Below are positions 16,267 to 24,418 of a DNA stretch of 64,000 nucleotides, one piece after another. This DNA is from Litorivicinus sp. (GTDB lineage: Bacteria > Pseudomonadota > Gammaproteobacteria > Pseudomonadales > Litorivicinaceae), in assembly GCA_018401755.1 (NCBI GenBank), contig JAGYKJ010000006.1, forward strand, positions 474,184 to 538,183, written 5' to 3'. How positions within the stretch are numbered: the stretch's first letter is position 1; every line of letters starts with the position of its first letter. Made by a program: the position numbers and the translations under genes. The notes below the pieces were generated by a model, which searched no databases, had not been told where the DNA came from, and saw only the letters and a program-made list of their open reading frames with translations.

Positions 16267-17271
16267 ATGATTCAGCTTGAGTATCGACGAAGGTTCGAAT
16301 ATGCGACTCGTATCCTGCCAGGCTTATTGCTTGCGGGTTTAGTTGCTGGTGTTGCTCAATTTGTCGGTACGCAATTCACTCTTCCAACGATGTTACTGGC
16401 TCTCGTATTTGGTCTATCTCTTAATCGAGTGTTGAGCATGACGCGCGCGCAACCTGGAATTGTGTTTTCTTCGAAAGCATTGCTCCGATTTTCCGTGGGT
16501 TTATTGGGGGTGCGTGTGAGTTATGACTTAATTCTTCAGGTCGGAACGCACTACTTACTTGTCGCCTTTGCCGGGGTTGTCTGCACGATTGTTGTTGGAT
16601 TACTACTCAGTAAAGTCATGGGATTAGATCGTTCAATTGGCATTTTAACAGGCGGCAGTGTTGCCATCTGCGGGGCTTCAGCCGCTGTCGCCATTTCTGC
16701 AGTGTTACCCAGTCGGAAGACGACCGAGCAAGAGCTTGCTGCAGCGGTATTTGGAGTCACGATTCTCAGTACCATTGCGATGATTGTTTATCCGCTGATC
16801 GCATCTCAGTTGGCGTTTTCGGATATCGAAGCAGGCGTTTTCTTTGGTGCAGCGATCCATGATGTTGCACAGGTTGTCGGTGCGGGGTTAATGGTCTCGG
16901 ATGAGGCTGGGACAGTGGCGACGCTTGTGAAGCTATTCCGGGTATCGTTACTTGCGCCTGTGGTGCTCTGTATTTCTCTTTTTCTGTTACGGTTTGGTCA
17001 TCAATTTGTCGCAACCGATCAAAAGAGCCGCCTGGTTCCTGGTTTTATCCTTATCTTTCTGTGTCTCGCTGGATTGAATACCTTACAGTTCATTCCACCG
17101 ATTCTTAAAGATGTGTTGACCAGCCTCTCGAGCTGGGGACTGTTGATCGCCATTACTGCAGTAGGAATGAAAACGTCTTTTCAGGGCTTATGGTCCAGAG
17201 GCTCTGGTGTTCTTGCGTTAATCTTGGTTGAAACGATTTTTATTGCGCTATTCGTTGTGTTTCTCATGTGA
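16267..17271 (+). CDS. YeiH/UPF0324 family membrane protein, putative sulfate/anion exporter
   Basis: A 334-residue integral membrane protein with about ten hydrophobic segments and UPF0324 motifs (LLGVRVS, GGSVAICGASAAVAISAV and AAIHDVAQVVGAG). Members of this family are annotated as putative sulfate exporters because they often lie in sulfonate-degradation loci; experimental proof is thin. Here the gene lies between a TRAP transporter and a sulfite dehydrogenase, which agrees with export of sulfite or sulfate released from an imported organosulfur compound. No ribosome site is obvious before the ATG. Confidence 0.82.
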   Translation: MIQLEYRRRFEYATRILPGLLLAGLVAGVAQFVGTQFTLPTMLLALVFGLSLNRVLSMTRAQPGIVFSSKALLRFSVGLLGVRVSYDLILQVGTHYLLVAFAGVVCTIVVGLLLSKVMGLDRSIGILTGGSVAICGASAAVAISAVLPSRKTTEQELAAAVFGVTILSTIAMIVYPLIASQLAFSDIEAGVFFGAAIHDVAQVVGAGLMVSDEAGTVATLVKLFRVSLLAPVVLCISLFLLRFGHQFVATDQKSRLVPGFILIFLCLAGLNTLQFIPPILKDVLTSLSSWGLLIAITAVGMKTSFQGLWSRGSGVLALILVETIFIALFVVFLM

Positions 17272-17637
17272 TTGATCTTGATCTACGGGCTTTCCCGTGG
17301 TCGTCTGATGCGAGGTTTTGGTGGGAAACTTCAGATACTTTCCATGTGTCGACGTGGTGAATAAGCACATCTCAAATCGTCTTGTTCACGCCAATTGGAA
17401 ATTGACCCTCCATTTCTTCGGCTTTGCTTCGCCCCGTCTTCGACTGCGCGAGCTGGCTCCGATCAGTGCCATCGAGTAGGTCTGATAGAGACGGATAGGC
17501 ATGGTTTATATGCTTTTTTCATCTAAGGTTATTCATTAAAAGTTGACATTGGGCCAGTTCTCTAGTGTATTACATTAGCGCACAGCCTCGATGATCGACG
17601 CTGCAACTAACAAAAAACAGAATTAGAGGTATACCTG
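17272..17637. other. Non-coding stretch with sorA promoter region
   Basis: About 366 bases between yeiH and sorA, with no credible ORF. A weak 5-bp hairpin follows yeiH. The right part holds a good sigma-70 promoter candidate (17543-17571) and then an A-rich leader into the sorA ribosome site. Confidence 0.6.
17543..17571 (+). promoter_or_regulatory. Candidate sigma-70 promoter of sorA
   Basis: A consensus -35 box TTGACA and a -10-like TGTATT with 17-base spacing lie about 65 bases before the sorA start. The -10 box is weak, which leaves room for an activator. Confidence 0.5.
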
Positions 17638-18852
17638 ATGTCAATGGATATGATTCCTGAACCACAGAGTACGTTGGACAATCCAGCACGTCGTGTGATG
17701 TTGAAGGGTGGGGCGGGCGCTGTGGCCGCCTTGGGCTTGATGCAAATGTCACCGGCAGCTCTCGCATCGTCGCATTCAAAAGTGCCTGAATTTGCTCAGT
17801 GGAAGCGTATTGAAGATCTAATCGTTCACAGCGCCAACACGATGGAAACTGTCCGCGGTGCGATTCGTAGCGGTGTGATTACCCCATCACCAACATTGTT
17901 CGTGCGGAACAATCTTCCTGCACCAAGCGCGAGCATCACCGAGAATATGGATAATTGGGAAGTAAGTTTTGAAGGGGTGAAGAATCCGCGCTCCCTCAAG
18001 GTTTCCGATTTGAAGAAAATGGGTGCAACCACCGTGGCATCCGTCCTGCAATGTTCCGGTAATGGCCGCGCCTTCTTCCCACACGGTGCTGGTGGTACAC
18101 AGTGGTCTGTGGGTGCAGCTGGCTGCGTCATGTGGACGGGTGTTCCTCTCAAAGACGTCATCGAGAGCATGGGCGGATCCGTCGGTGGGATGCGATACAT
18201 CACTGGTACCGGTGGGGAAGAGATTCCTGCAGGCATCGATCCGAAGACAATCATGGTCGAGCGTTCTGTCCCGATGGCTGCCCTTGAGAATGCGATGCTG
18301 GCATGGCAGATGAACGACGAGCCATTGGATCTTGCACACGGTGGACCATTACGACTGGTATTCCCTGGGTACTACGGCGTTAACAACGTGAAGTATGTAA
18401 AGCGCGTCGCAATGACAGAAAACCAAACTGAAGCAAAAATTCAGTCTTCGGGTTATCGCATTCGCGATATTGGTGTGAAAGGCTCTGCTGAACAGCCATC
18501 CATGTGGGAAATGAATGTCAAATCATGGATCACTGGACCACTTGAAACCGCAAATACTGGTGTAAATTTGATTTACGGTGTGGCATTTGGTGGAAGCAAA
18601 TCTGTCCAAAAAATCGAAGTGTCACTTGATAATGGTCAGAATTGGCAGGCTGCTCAGTTTGTTGGACCGGATCTTGGCCCATTTGCATGGCGCCCATTCG
18701 TATTTAAAACGAACCTGAAAGCTGGTGAGTATCGTGTCGTATCTCGGGCAACTGACGTCGATGGGACAGCACAGCCTCGTGAACGCTTTGAAAACGAGCG
18801 CGGCTACCTGCACAACGGCTGGGAAGATCACGGCGTGACAATTAAAGTTTAA
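17638..18852 (+). CDS. sorA: Periplasmic sulfite dehydrogenase, molybdenum subunit (SorA/SorT-like)
   Basis: A 404-residue sulfite oxidase-family molybdoenzyme. The N-terminus has a Tat-type twin arginine (ARRVMLKGG) and a hydrophobic stretch to ALAS, so it is probably exported folded. The molybdenum-ligand cysteine is in VLQCSGNGR. The SUOX-fold domain covers roughly residues 100-270, and the C-terminal Mo-co dimerisation domain follows (DNGQNW, GPFAWRPFVF). It should oxidise sulfite to sulfate and pass electrons to the cytochrome encoded next. An alternative is a SoxC-like protein, but no sox genes are nearby. With the YeiH-type exporter it forms a sulfite-detoxification or energy-gaining unit. 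Confidence 0.9.
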   Translation: MSMDMIPEPQSTLDNPARRVMLKGGAGAVAALGLMQMSPAALASSHSKVPEFAQWKRIEDLIVHSANTMETVRGAIRSGVITPSPTLFVRNNLPAPSASITENMDNWEVSFEGVKNPRSLKVSDLKKMGATTVASVLQCSGNGRAFFPHGAGGTQWSVGAAGCVMWTGVPLKDVIESMGGSVGGMRYITGTGGEEIPAGIDPKTIMVERSVPMAALENAMLAWQMNDEPLDLAHGGPLRLVFPGYYGVNNVKYVKRVAMTENQTEAKIQSSGYRIRDIGVKGSAEQPSMWEMNVKSWITGPLETANTGVNLIYGVAFGGSKSVQKIEVSLDNGQNWQAAQFVGPDLGPFAWRPFVFKTNLKAGEYRVVSRATDVDGTAQPRERFENERGYLHNGWEDHGVTIKV

Positions 18853-18868
18853 TCACGTAAACGGTTTG

Positions 18869-18892
18869 ACGGCCCTCTCGGGGGCCGTTTTT
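18869..18892 (+). terminator. Intrinsic terminator/attenuator between sorA and sorB
   Basis: ACGGCCC-TCTCGG-GGGCCGT followed by TTTTT forms a compact GC-rich terminator in the 58-base gap between the two subunit genes. It probably reduces transcription of the cytochrome relative to the enzyme. Confidence 0.8.
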
Positions 18893-18910
18893 AATACATA
18901 GGATCGAGTT

Positions 18911-19222
18911 ATGAATCTGAGAACAGTGCTCGCGACAGTCGTTGGGGTCTCATTTTTTTCACCTGTACTGGTACAGGCCAATAGCGATGAGAAAGCAAAG
19001 TCTTTATTTGTGCAGGGAGCTGCTCCACCATGCGCCATTTGTCACACTTACTCAGCTGCTGGCAGCAATGGAATGGTTGGACCGAATCTTGATGATTTAC
19101 AACCAACGGCACAAGCAGTTCGTCTTGCGGTCACAAATGGGGTCGGCGTCATGCCTGCCTATGGTGAGACCCTCTCTGCTGAGGAGATCGAAGCCATCGT
19201 TCAATTTGTTTCTAAAAAGTGA
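18911..19222 (+). CDS. sorB: Monohaem cytochrome c, SorB-like electron acceptor
   Basis: A 103-residue c-type cytochrome. A signal peptide ends at VLVQA, one CAICH haem-binding motif is present, and a candidate axial methionine is in GVMPAYGE. The size and place directly after sorA match the SorB subunit of SorAB sulfite dehydrogenases or a soluble partner such as SorU. It would take electrons from the molybdenum site to the respiratory chain. The gene lies behind a terminator hairpin, so its expression may depend on read-through. Confidence 0.87.
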   Translation: MNLRTVLATVVGVSFFSPVLVQANSDEKAKSLFVQGAAPPCAICHTYSAAGSNGMVGPNLDDLQPTAQAVRLAVTNGVGVMPAYGETLSAEEIEAIVQFVSKK

Positions 19223-19507
19223 GCAGCACGCAGTCAGCCGCGCATTGAAGAGTCTCGATCGTTAACTGTTCAGATCAGAAAAGTCACTTGGCTCTTCTCT
19301 ATTGTTCGGATCTGTTCCGACTCTGACCATGCAACTCCTATGGGTCAAAATGGGAGTGCACATCTTCGCATAATGTCTCAATTCCAAGGTGTCAAACCTA
19401 CGCTACGATGGTAAGCGTTGGCGGCATAATAATTGTGACGGGATCCATATCGGCTTGTGCTTGTCGTCTGTGCGATCAGCGTGGGAATGGCCAAATGCCT
19501 CCTTAGC

Positions 19508-19684
19508 TTAACACCCGCCCAGCTCACACAGCGCGAGAGTGAACCAACGTCGATGTCCTGCGATCTGAGTGCGAATTTCTCGTATGTATTTTTTCGCCTG
19601 CTGTGCGCCCCAAGTGCAGGCGGTGTAATCCGTAATATCTTCTAAGTCAGCGTTGGCTCGCCGAGCATAGTTAATTGACTTCAC
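19508..19684 (-). pseudogene. Truncated ParE-type toxin remnant
   Basis: Too short for the ORF track. A GTG at 19684 overlaps the parD stop by GTGA, the usual toxin coupling. The first ~40 codons read as a ParE N-terminus (INYARRANADLEDITDYT, then a QQAKKYIREI helix). After IRTQI the family pattern is lost and the frame stops at 58 residues, where about 95 are expected. I could not find the missing C-terminal half in another frame downstream. The toxin is therefore probably dead, or its end has been replaced. Confidence 0.65.
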
Positions 19685-19929
19685 TCACCAGTCGCCGCTT
19701 GATCCGCCCGTCGGTCCAGCGCATCCCAATCAATCTCATCGACGAAGCCGCTCACGTAGCCTTCTTCGATTGCATCGTTCAGCCTCTTGATCGCTGTTTG
19801 CTGCTGCTCAAACATCCGCAGCGCATCGCGCACAACCTCGCTTGCTGTGCCGTAGCGCCCAGTTTGAACCTGCTGAGCAATCAGTTCATCAAAGTGCTCG
19901 CCCAGTATGATTGATGTGGCTCTGCCCAT
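19681..19929 (-). CDS. parD: ParD-family antitoxin
   Basis: An 82-residue ribbon-helix-helix antitoxin (SIILGEHFDELIAQQVQTG, ASEVVRDALRMFE). The ATG at 19929 is chosen over the track start at 19941 because GGAGGT lies directly upstream, within the extra codons. The acidic C-terminus (FVDEIDWDALDRRAD) is the usual toxin-binding tail. It would repress its own promoter and neutralise a ParE toxin. Only a truncated parE follows, so it may now be an orphan antitoxin able to protect against related toxins elsewhere. Confidence 0.85.
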   Translation of the reverse strand: MGRATSIILGEHFDELIAQQVQTGRYGTASEVVRDALRMFEQQQTAIKRLNDAIEEGYVSGFVDEIDWDALDRRADQAATGE

Positions 19930-20194
19930 TACAACCTCCATTGATTACCTAATAATATTTTTGTTACCCCCTTTCAGGTCAAGCCATGTGAAGTGGTTCA
20001 CTAAATCTGGATAGGCCGTTCACGGATTTTTGGACTAAAGGATTCCCCTGATTTGATGACTCCATCTTCTTAAGAAATAAAGGCTCCTGAAAACTTGGCG
20101 CGATTCAATTATTAGACTCGTTCAAAAATGGGGAGATTACGCACGTCTATCGGACCGCTAAAGTGGCTAACCCAGTTTGTCGGCTGACATCATT

Positions 20195-20650
20195 TTATGT
20201 ATTCCAGTTGGCTTTTGAACAGGCGAGCAATGCATCCCAATCATCAGGAGGGTGCCCAGATTTGAGCATTTTTTGAAAGACCATGTAAGGGTCGGTTTTG
20301 GCGCCGGATGAGCGCAAGGTGTTCTCGTCATTGACCCAAGCAAAGATGATGATCCGAGTCTTGGAATCAAAGCGAAAAAACAATCGAAAACGTCGACCGA
20401 TCTTGGCTCGACGCCAATGGCGAAACGTAGGTCCCATGGTGGTGCCTTGGCGGTATTCATCGCGATTAGGGTTGCGAGGGACCACTTCGAGAATCAGTGT
20501 CGCAAGCGTATTAAACAGTTTGACGTTGGCATTGGATTCGAAGGCCCTTGGATCTTGAGCCCTTGCACGCTGTACTGCTGCCGTCAATTTCTGTAGCTGC
20601 TCGATCAGGCAATCATGGAAAAGCAGAGTCCACCCGTTACGTTGAATCAA
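20195..20650 (-). CDS. yhaV: YhaV-family toxin
   Basis: A 151-residue RelE-superfamily mRNA interferase. YhaV features are present: the N-terminus MIQRNGWTLLFHDC, the central TFRHWRRAKIGRRFRLFFR and the segment IIIFAWVNDE. In E. coli YhaV is a ribosome-associated RNase neutralised by PrlF. The start overlaps the prlF stop by ATGA. Length and motifs look complete, so this pair is probably functional. Confidence 0.9.
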   Translation of the reverse strand: MIQRNGWTLLFHDCLIEQLQKLTAAVQRARAQDPRAFESNANVKLFNTLATLILEVVPRNPNRDEYRQGTTMGPTFRHWRRAKIGRRFRLFFRFDSKTRIIIFAWVNDENTLRSSGAKTDPYMVFQKMLKSGHPPDDWDALLACSKANWNT

Positions 20651-20967
20651 AGCACGACGTCGCCATCAATATCCGCGCTGAGCTCTACGCGCTTTCCAAG
20701 CGCTGCGAGCATGGAGCGTGCTAAGTCATCGGGCAGTGTGGTGATGTGTTGGCCGGCGCCAATATCTTTTTCCAGCAGAGCCAGAAAGCCTGTAATGGCC
20801 GGATCTTCGTGGTATTCCTCGTTTACGCGGGTGACGATGATGCTATCCCCTGTGAAATCAAAGGCGAGCTTTCCACCAGCATCCACGCCCAAAGCTTGAC
20901 GGATGGATTTGGGTATCGTGATCTGCCCCTTCGATGTCAGGGTCGCTATTTCGTGAATGGTGTGCAT
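20647..20967 (-). CDS. prlF: PrlF-family antitoxin
   Basis: A 106-residue antitoxin with an N-terminal AbrB/SpoVT swapped-hairpin DNA-binding domain (ATLTSKGQITIPKSIRQALGV) and a C-terminal region that contacts YhaV. It precedes and overlaps the toxin gene, the normal prlF-yhaV order. An inverted repeat 34 bases upstream (21001-21018) is a likely autoregulatory operator. Confidence 0.9.
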   Translation of the reverse strand: MHTIHEIATLTSKGQITIPKSIRQALGVDAGGKLAFDFTGDSIIVTRVNEEYHEDPAITGFLALLEKDIGAGQHITTLPDDLARSMLAALGKRVELSADIDGDVVL

Positions 20968-21000
20968 GACGGCTTCCTTAAAATTTAGGTCGAATGAAAT

Positions 21001-21018
21001 GTAAGGAATAATCCTTAC
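21001..21018. promoter_or_regulatory. Inverted repeat upstream of prlF, candidate operator
   Basis: GTAAGGA-ATAA-TCCTTAC, with perfect 7-bp arms, lies 34 bases before the prlF start. This is where an AbrB-type antitoxin would bind to repress its own operon. Confidence 0.6.
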
Positions 21019-21050
21019 TACGTCAAGACGCAGTTACAATGGTACCTATG

Positions 21051-21509
21051 TAGTGGTCAATAAAAACTGGACACCATTTTGAGTTGTTGTTCAGCTCATG
21101 CAGGAGCTAAACCCTATTGGCCTGATGCGGTCGCGTTCAATGGTAGTGCCCCAAAAGATAGCGACCGAGATCTTCCCGAGCTACCAGAACGCTCTCGTGA
21201 TCGAGTGATAGCTACGTTCTGGGCTGGCTCGCCCAAGCTTTCTCATCAGAAATCGATCGCTCATCCGGTCGAGAGGCAATCACACATCCTAACAATTTGT
21301 CGTCTCCTGATGTCTGGAGCCCGCTCGTTAAGGGGCAAAACGGCCACTAATTTTTGGGAATTGGTTTTACCAACAATTTTGCCCAAAACTTGCACGACTG
21401 GAATTTTTAAAATATTGATAAGATTGACATAAATGGCGCGCCCGAGAGAGTTCGAACCTCTGACCTTTGCCTCCGAAGGGTAACGCTCTACCGGGTTGGC
21501 GTACGGGGT
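21051..21509. repeat. Direct repeat copy A (decayed tRNA-Arg plus flank)
   Basis: About 460 bases clearly related to 24607-25080 in the same orientation. Shared blocks include TAGTGGTCAA at one end, CAATGGTAGTG, GCCACTAATTTTTGGGAATT and GCCCAAAACTTGC, ending in the tRNA 3' half. The outer end, read on the minus strand, resembles the end of an IS3-type transposase (HYH...RPHQANR...HELNN), interrupted by stops and followed by a terminal-repeat-like GGTGTCCAG...GACCACTA. The two copies bracket the HigBA-like and hipBA genes. Confidence 0.75.
21434..21509 (-). pseudogene. Decayed tRNA-Arg copy
   Basis: The 3' half (T-arm, variable loop, encoded CCA) matches the intact tRNA-Arg at 25004-25080. 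The anticodon stem has a mismatch, the D-arm is scrambled and the 5' acceptor strand reads ACCCCGT, which no longer pairs with the 3' strand. It is not expected to make a working tRNA. Confidence 0.8.
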
Positions 21510-21589
21510 GATTAATCATCGCATGAGGTCCGTTAAAACGGGGTTACGCTCATGGAGCCACACATTTGTGAGGTTCTTGTAAAACACGC

Positions 21590-21904
21590 TCACTGAGGGG
21601 CGACTTCGTGCTTCACTGCTTTGAGGTCGATGTTAAGCGCACGTAAAACGCGTAGGATCGTGTCAAAGCGCGGTTTGGATCCGGCTGATAACGCTTTGTA
21701 TAGGCTCTCTCGGCCAAGCCCGGAATCGTTAGCAATCTGAGTCATGCCGCGCGCCTTTGCAACATGCCCAATCGCGCGGATCAGTTCGTCACTGTCACCG
21801 TCTTCTAAAACCATTGATAAATATCCAGCGATATCGGCTTCGTCGCGCAGCTGGGACGCGATGTCGAACTCAGACAGGGTGGCGACATTGATTGGTTTAC
21901 TCAT
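21590..21904 (-). CDS. HigA-like antitoxin (addiction module antidote family)
   Basis: A 104-residue XRE-fold protein. The N-terminal FDIASQLRDEADIAGYLS region and the helix-turn-helix MTQIANDSGLGRESLYKAL identify the putative addiction-module antidote family that pairs with HigB-like killers. It follows its toxin gene by three bases, the reversed toxin-first order typical of higBA. It would neutralise the toxin and repress the operon. Confidence 0.85.
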   Translation of the reverse strand: MSKPINVATLSEFDIASQLRDEADIAGYLSMVLEDGDSDELIRAIGHVAKARGMTQIANDSGLGRESLYKALSAGSKPRFDTILRVLRALNIDLKAVKHEVAPQ

Positions 21905-21907
21905 TCT

Positions 21908-22204
21908 CTATTTCTCCAGCAGCTTTGCGAGGCGTTTGGCTTTTTGAATGTCTTTAGCTTGGGTGGATTTATCTCCGCCGCCGAGCATGACAATCAGCGT
22001 GTCACCCTGCATTGTGTAATACATGCGCCAACCTGGCCCAAAGAATTCCCGCATTTCATTCACGTTTTCGCCAACAGGCGTTACATCTCCCAGATTGCCT
22101 CGGCTCGCCTTCTCGATTCGTCGAGCCAAGCGGATTCGTGTTGGACTGTCTTTTAACCCATTCAGCCAGTCATCGAATTCTTGCAGGGTTTTTACAACAA
22201 TCAT
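21908..22204 (-). CDS. HigB-like RelE/ParE-superfamily toxin
   Basis: A 98-residue addiction-module killer protein with the pattern EFDDWLNGLKDSPTRIRLARRI, NVNEMREFFGPGWRMYYT and LIVMLGGGDKSTQAKDI. The GGGDKSTQ segment is typical of this subfamily. It is probably an mRNA interferase acting on ribosomes. It lies first in the operon, with a small palindrome just before the start codon, and appears intact. Confidence 0.87.
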   Translation of the reverse strand: MIVVKTLQEFDDWLNGLKDSPTRIRLARRIEKASRGNLGDVTPVGENVNEMREFFGPGWRMYYTMQGDTLIVMLGGGDKSTQAKDIQKAKRLAKLLEK

Positions 22205-22213
22205 TGTTGAACT

Positions 22214-22229
22214 GTATCCTTATGGATAC
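22214..22229. promoter_or_regulatory. Palindrome upstream of the HigB-like toxin
   Basis: GTATCC-TTAT-GGATAC lies ten bases before the toxin start. It is the probable antitoxin operator and would overlap the promoter or leader. Confidence 0.6.
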
Positions 22230-22556
22230 GTACTGGCAACTTGAAATCACTAAATCCCGAATTTCTAGCGTCACCCTCAACGTTTGCAGAGGTTTAGAGA
22301 TGAGGCTTGCGATAAGACGCAGTCTGAGCACCATGAAGGTGGCAATCGATTCAGGGGAGCTGTATCAATTTGGAAGTATCAAGGAGTGAATCGCCCCCGG
22401 TTTTCAGGAGGCTTCATTACTCGAGAAGATGGAGTTATGGAAACAGGAAACCCTTTACTTCGGAGATCCGTAAATGGTTAGCGGACGCGGATCCTCATGT
22501 CCGGAGCCCGCTCTATCTGGACGACCTCCGCTGTATAAGTCCGGAGACTGGTTTCC
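22230..22556. other. Non-coding stretch between hipA and the HigBA-like operon
   Basis: About 330 bases with no convincing ORF. It includes GC-rich pieces (TCGCCCCCGGTTTTCAGGAG) reminiscent of insertion-sequence ends, but I cannot assign them. It also has two short related segments, TCCGGAGCCCG and GTCCGGAGAC. Confidence 0.4.
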
Positions 22557-23790
22557 TTATAGCTCGTTGACGATTGGAAGCGTCTTTAGATGTGCGTCGA
22601 TAGTTTCAACAACATCTGAATGTATCGGCAGATGCGCCTTCTCCTCGTTCCACCGCTCCATGAAGATGGAAACGGTCTCCTGAGCCGTGCTCGAGACAAG
22701 CTTCGGTGGCAGAGCGGCCTTGGCAGCAAGGTGGTCAAGCTCGTCTTTATTCAACTCGTCAAAGCGCTTTGTGCGGCTGAAATTCAGGGCCGCCTGATCT
22801 CCGATGATGTAAGGGATTGTCGACACAAAATCGTAGGCAGGAGAGAGCCGGGGATGTCGTCCATCCGGATAGATCAGCGACCAATTTTTGAGGTGCATAT
22901 CACCGTTGCCGATCATCGTGTTGAAAATCAGGCGACGGATAAATTCTGCAACGTCCCTTGATTCCGTCTCAGAGGCAATGACTTGCGCAATGTTTGCTGA
23001 GCTTGCATTTTTATACTTCCGATCAGCAAAGACGCCATAGACCTGTGCAAAGTCTTCGATATGGATACGTTCTGCATCTTGCGCCCGGTCGAAGCGTTCA
23101 ATGACGAAGGCCTTGGCGCCTAGCCGATCAACACCAGGGGGGAGATTCCGGATGGAGGTCACATCAACGAGATCGATGGCAGGCACAGAAATTCCGACCA
23201 TGCGCGCCAGCGTCATCATCGAGAACTCGTTTTCGGGGACACCGCGATACTCATTAGACGGGAGCTTTACGATCCAGTCGCCTCCGACTCCGCGTACCGG
23301 AATGGTGAGGCCACCGCTTGTATCGGTGATGGCAGAAAATTTCATCTGTACGCCAGCGAGAGAAAAGCGCATGGCGTTTTCGTGAACGTCCGGGCTCTCG
23401 CCATCGTCCAGGTCGGTATCATCGAGGAGTGGCCAGGCTTCTCCATCGGCCGGTTCGACCGTTACTGCCCCTGGCAGATCGCGCCCCAAGACCCACATGA
23501 TGAAAAACTCTCTATCAGCGTGAACTTTGGCCTTCTCCGCGAGGTATTTCCGCAAATATCCCTCCGGCAGGAGGTTGGAGAAGAAGGGCATCAGCTTCAT
23601 CTGATACGCCCTGTGGTCCGTGATCAGGTCACCATGGATGTCTTTGAAGCTAAGGCTCAGGGTGCTCCGGTTGAGGATCGTTGACATAGCCGTCGGTAAA
23701 AGCAAAGACGGTCCTCTCGCCACCCAAGTAAGTCACCGTTCCAATCAATTGGCCGTGCAGTTTCACGTTGAGGGTGGAAACGTCAGGCAT
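22557..23790 (-). pseudogene. hipA: HipA-type serine/threonine kinase toxin, frameshifted near 23670
   Basis: The track ORF lacks the normal HipA N-terminus. The expected start is an ATG at 23790, which overlaps the hipB stop and reads MPDVSTLNVKLHGQLIG before stopping shortly after VNDPQ. Removing one C near 23670 joins it to STLSLSF and gives a normal 410-residue HipA. Kinase motifs are intact: the GVQMKFS loop, catalytic NGDMHLKN and SPAYDF. HipA kinases phosphorylate aminoacyl-tRNA synthetases and cause persistence. Either the toxin is inactivated by this frameshift or the base is a sequencing error; the many similar lesions further right favour error. Confidence 0.8.
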
Positions 23791-24379
23791 CGTCGTCCTC
23801 ATCGAGTGAATAGGCCGGTCTCACGCGTTCGTCACTATGTGCAAGCTCCGTGCTTTGGGCGAGCTCCTTACTTAGATTTCGCATGAGGTCTTGGCTGCGG
23901 CTGAGTGCCTCCGGTTGCGTTAGTGGCTCTTTAATTTTTTCCAACGCCTGACGGAGCCGCTTTAAAGATTCCGGCGCTGCAAACTGCACCTGGAAGCGCT
24001 GAAGATCGGCGAAGCTCTTCTGCAGCCTCTTTACGGCGTCGAGAGCGGGTGACTCCATCTGCAGAATTCGTAAGCGTTCTGAAATGCGGTTCCATTCTTT
24101 AACGGCTTGCCCCAAAGCCTTCGAATCTTGGCCGCTCGTCTGCTTTGAGATCATTCGCACCGCAGGCAAAGCCTTGCGCGGTACAAGCGCAAGTTCCATC
24201 TCAAGTGCATGCGCAAGGGCGAGGAGACTGGTCGCGCGCGGATCGACAGAGCTCGCCTCGATACGCGAGATTTGGGCCTGCGGCACGCCAGAGAGATCGC
24301 TCAACTCGCGTTGGCTGATGCCTTTGGCAAGCCTTGCCTTCCTCAGATTCGCGGCTATTTCCTGGGCGCGATAGCTCAT
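23783..24379 (-). CDS. hipB: HipB-like XRE antitoxin with long C-terminal extension
   Basis: A 198-residue protein. Residues ~8-65 are an XRE helix-turn-helix (LAKGISQRELSDLSGVPQ). The remaining ~130 residues are a charged helical extension likely to form a coiled coil, much longer than E. coli HipB (88 residues). It precedes and overlaps hipA by eight bases. It should bind upstream DNA and hold the kinase inactive. The extension could mediate oligomerisation or kinase binding, which is inference. Confidence 0.82.
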   Translation of the reverse strand: MSYRAQEIAANLRKARLAKGISQRELSDLSGVPQAQISRIEASSVDPRATSLLALAHALEMELALVPRKALPAVRMISKQTSGQDSKALGQAVKEWNRISERLRILQMESPALDAVKRLQKSFADLQRFQVQFAAPESLKRLRQALEKIKEPLTQPEALSRSQDLMRNLSKELAQSTELAHSDERVRPAYSLDEDDDA

Positions 24380-24403
24380 ATCAATGTCTTTTTCTGCATC
24401 AAA

Positions 24404-24418
24404 ACATTATTTTAATGT
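24404..24418. promoter_or_regulatory. AT-rich inverted repeat upstream of hipB
   Basis: ACATT-ATTTT-AATGT lies 25 bases before the hipB start in an AT-rich promoter-like region. It is a possible HipB operator; the E. coli TATCC-N8-GGATA site is not present. Confidence 0.4.

Noticed and set aside
21434-21509. A second functional tRNA-Arg
   Set aside because: The acceptor stem, D-arm and anticodon stem are disrupted, so it was called a decayed copy.
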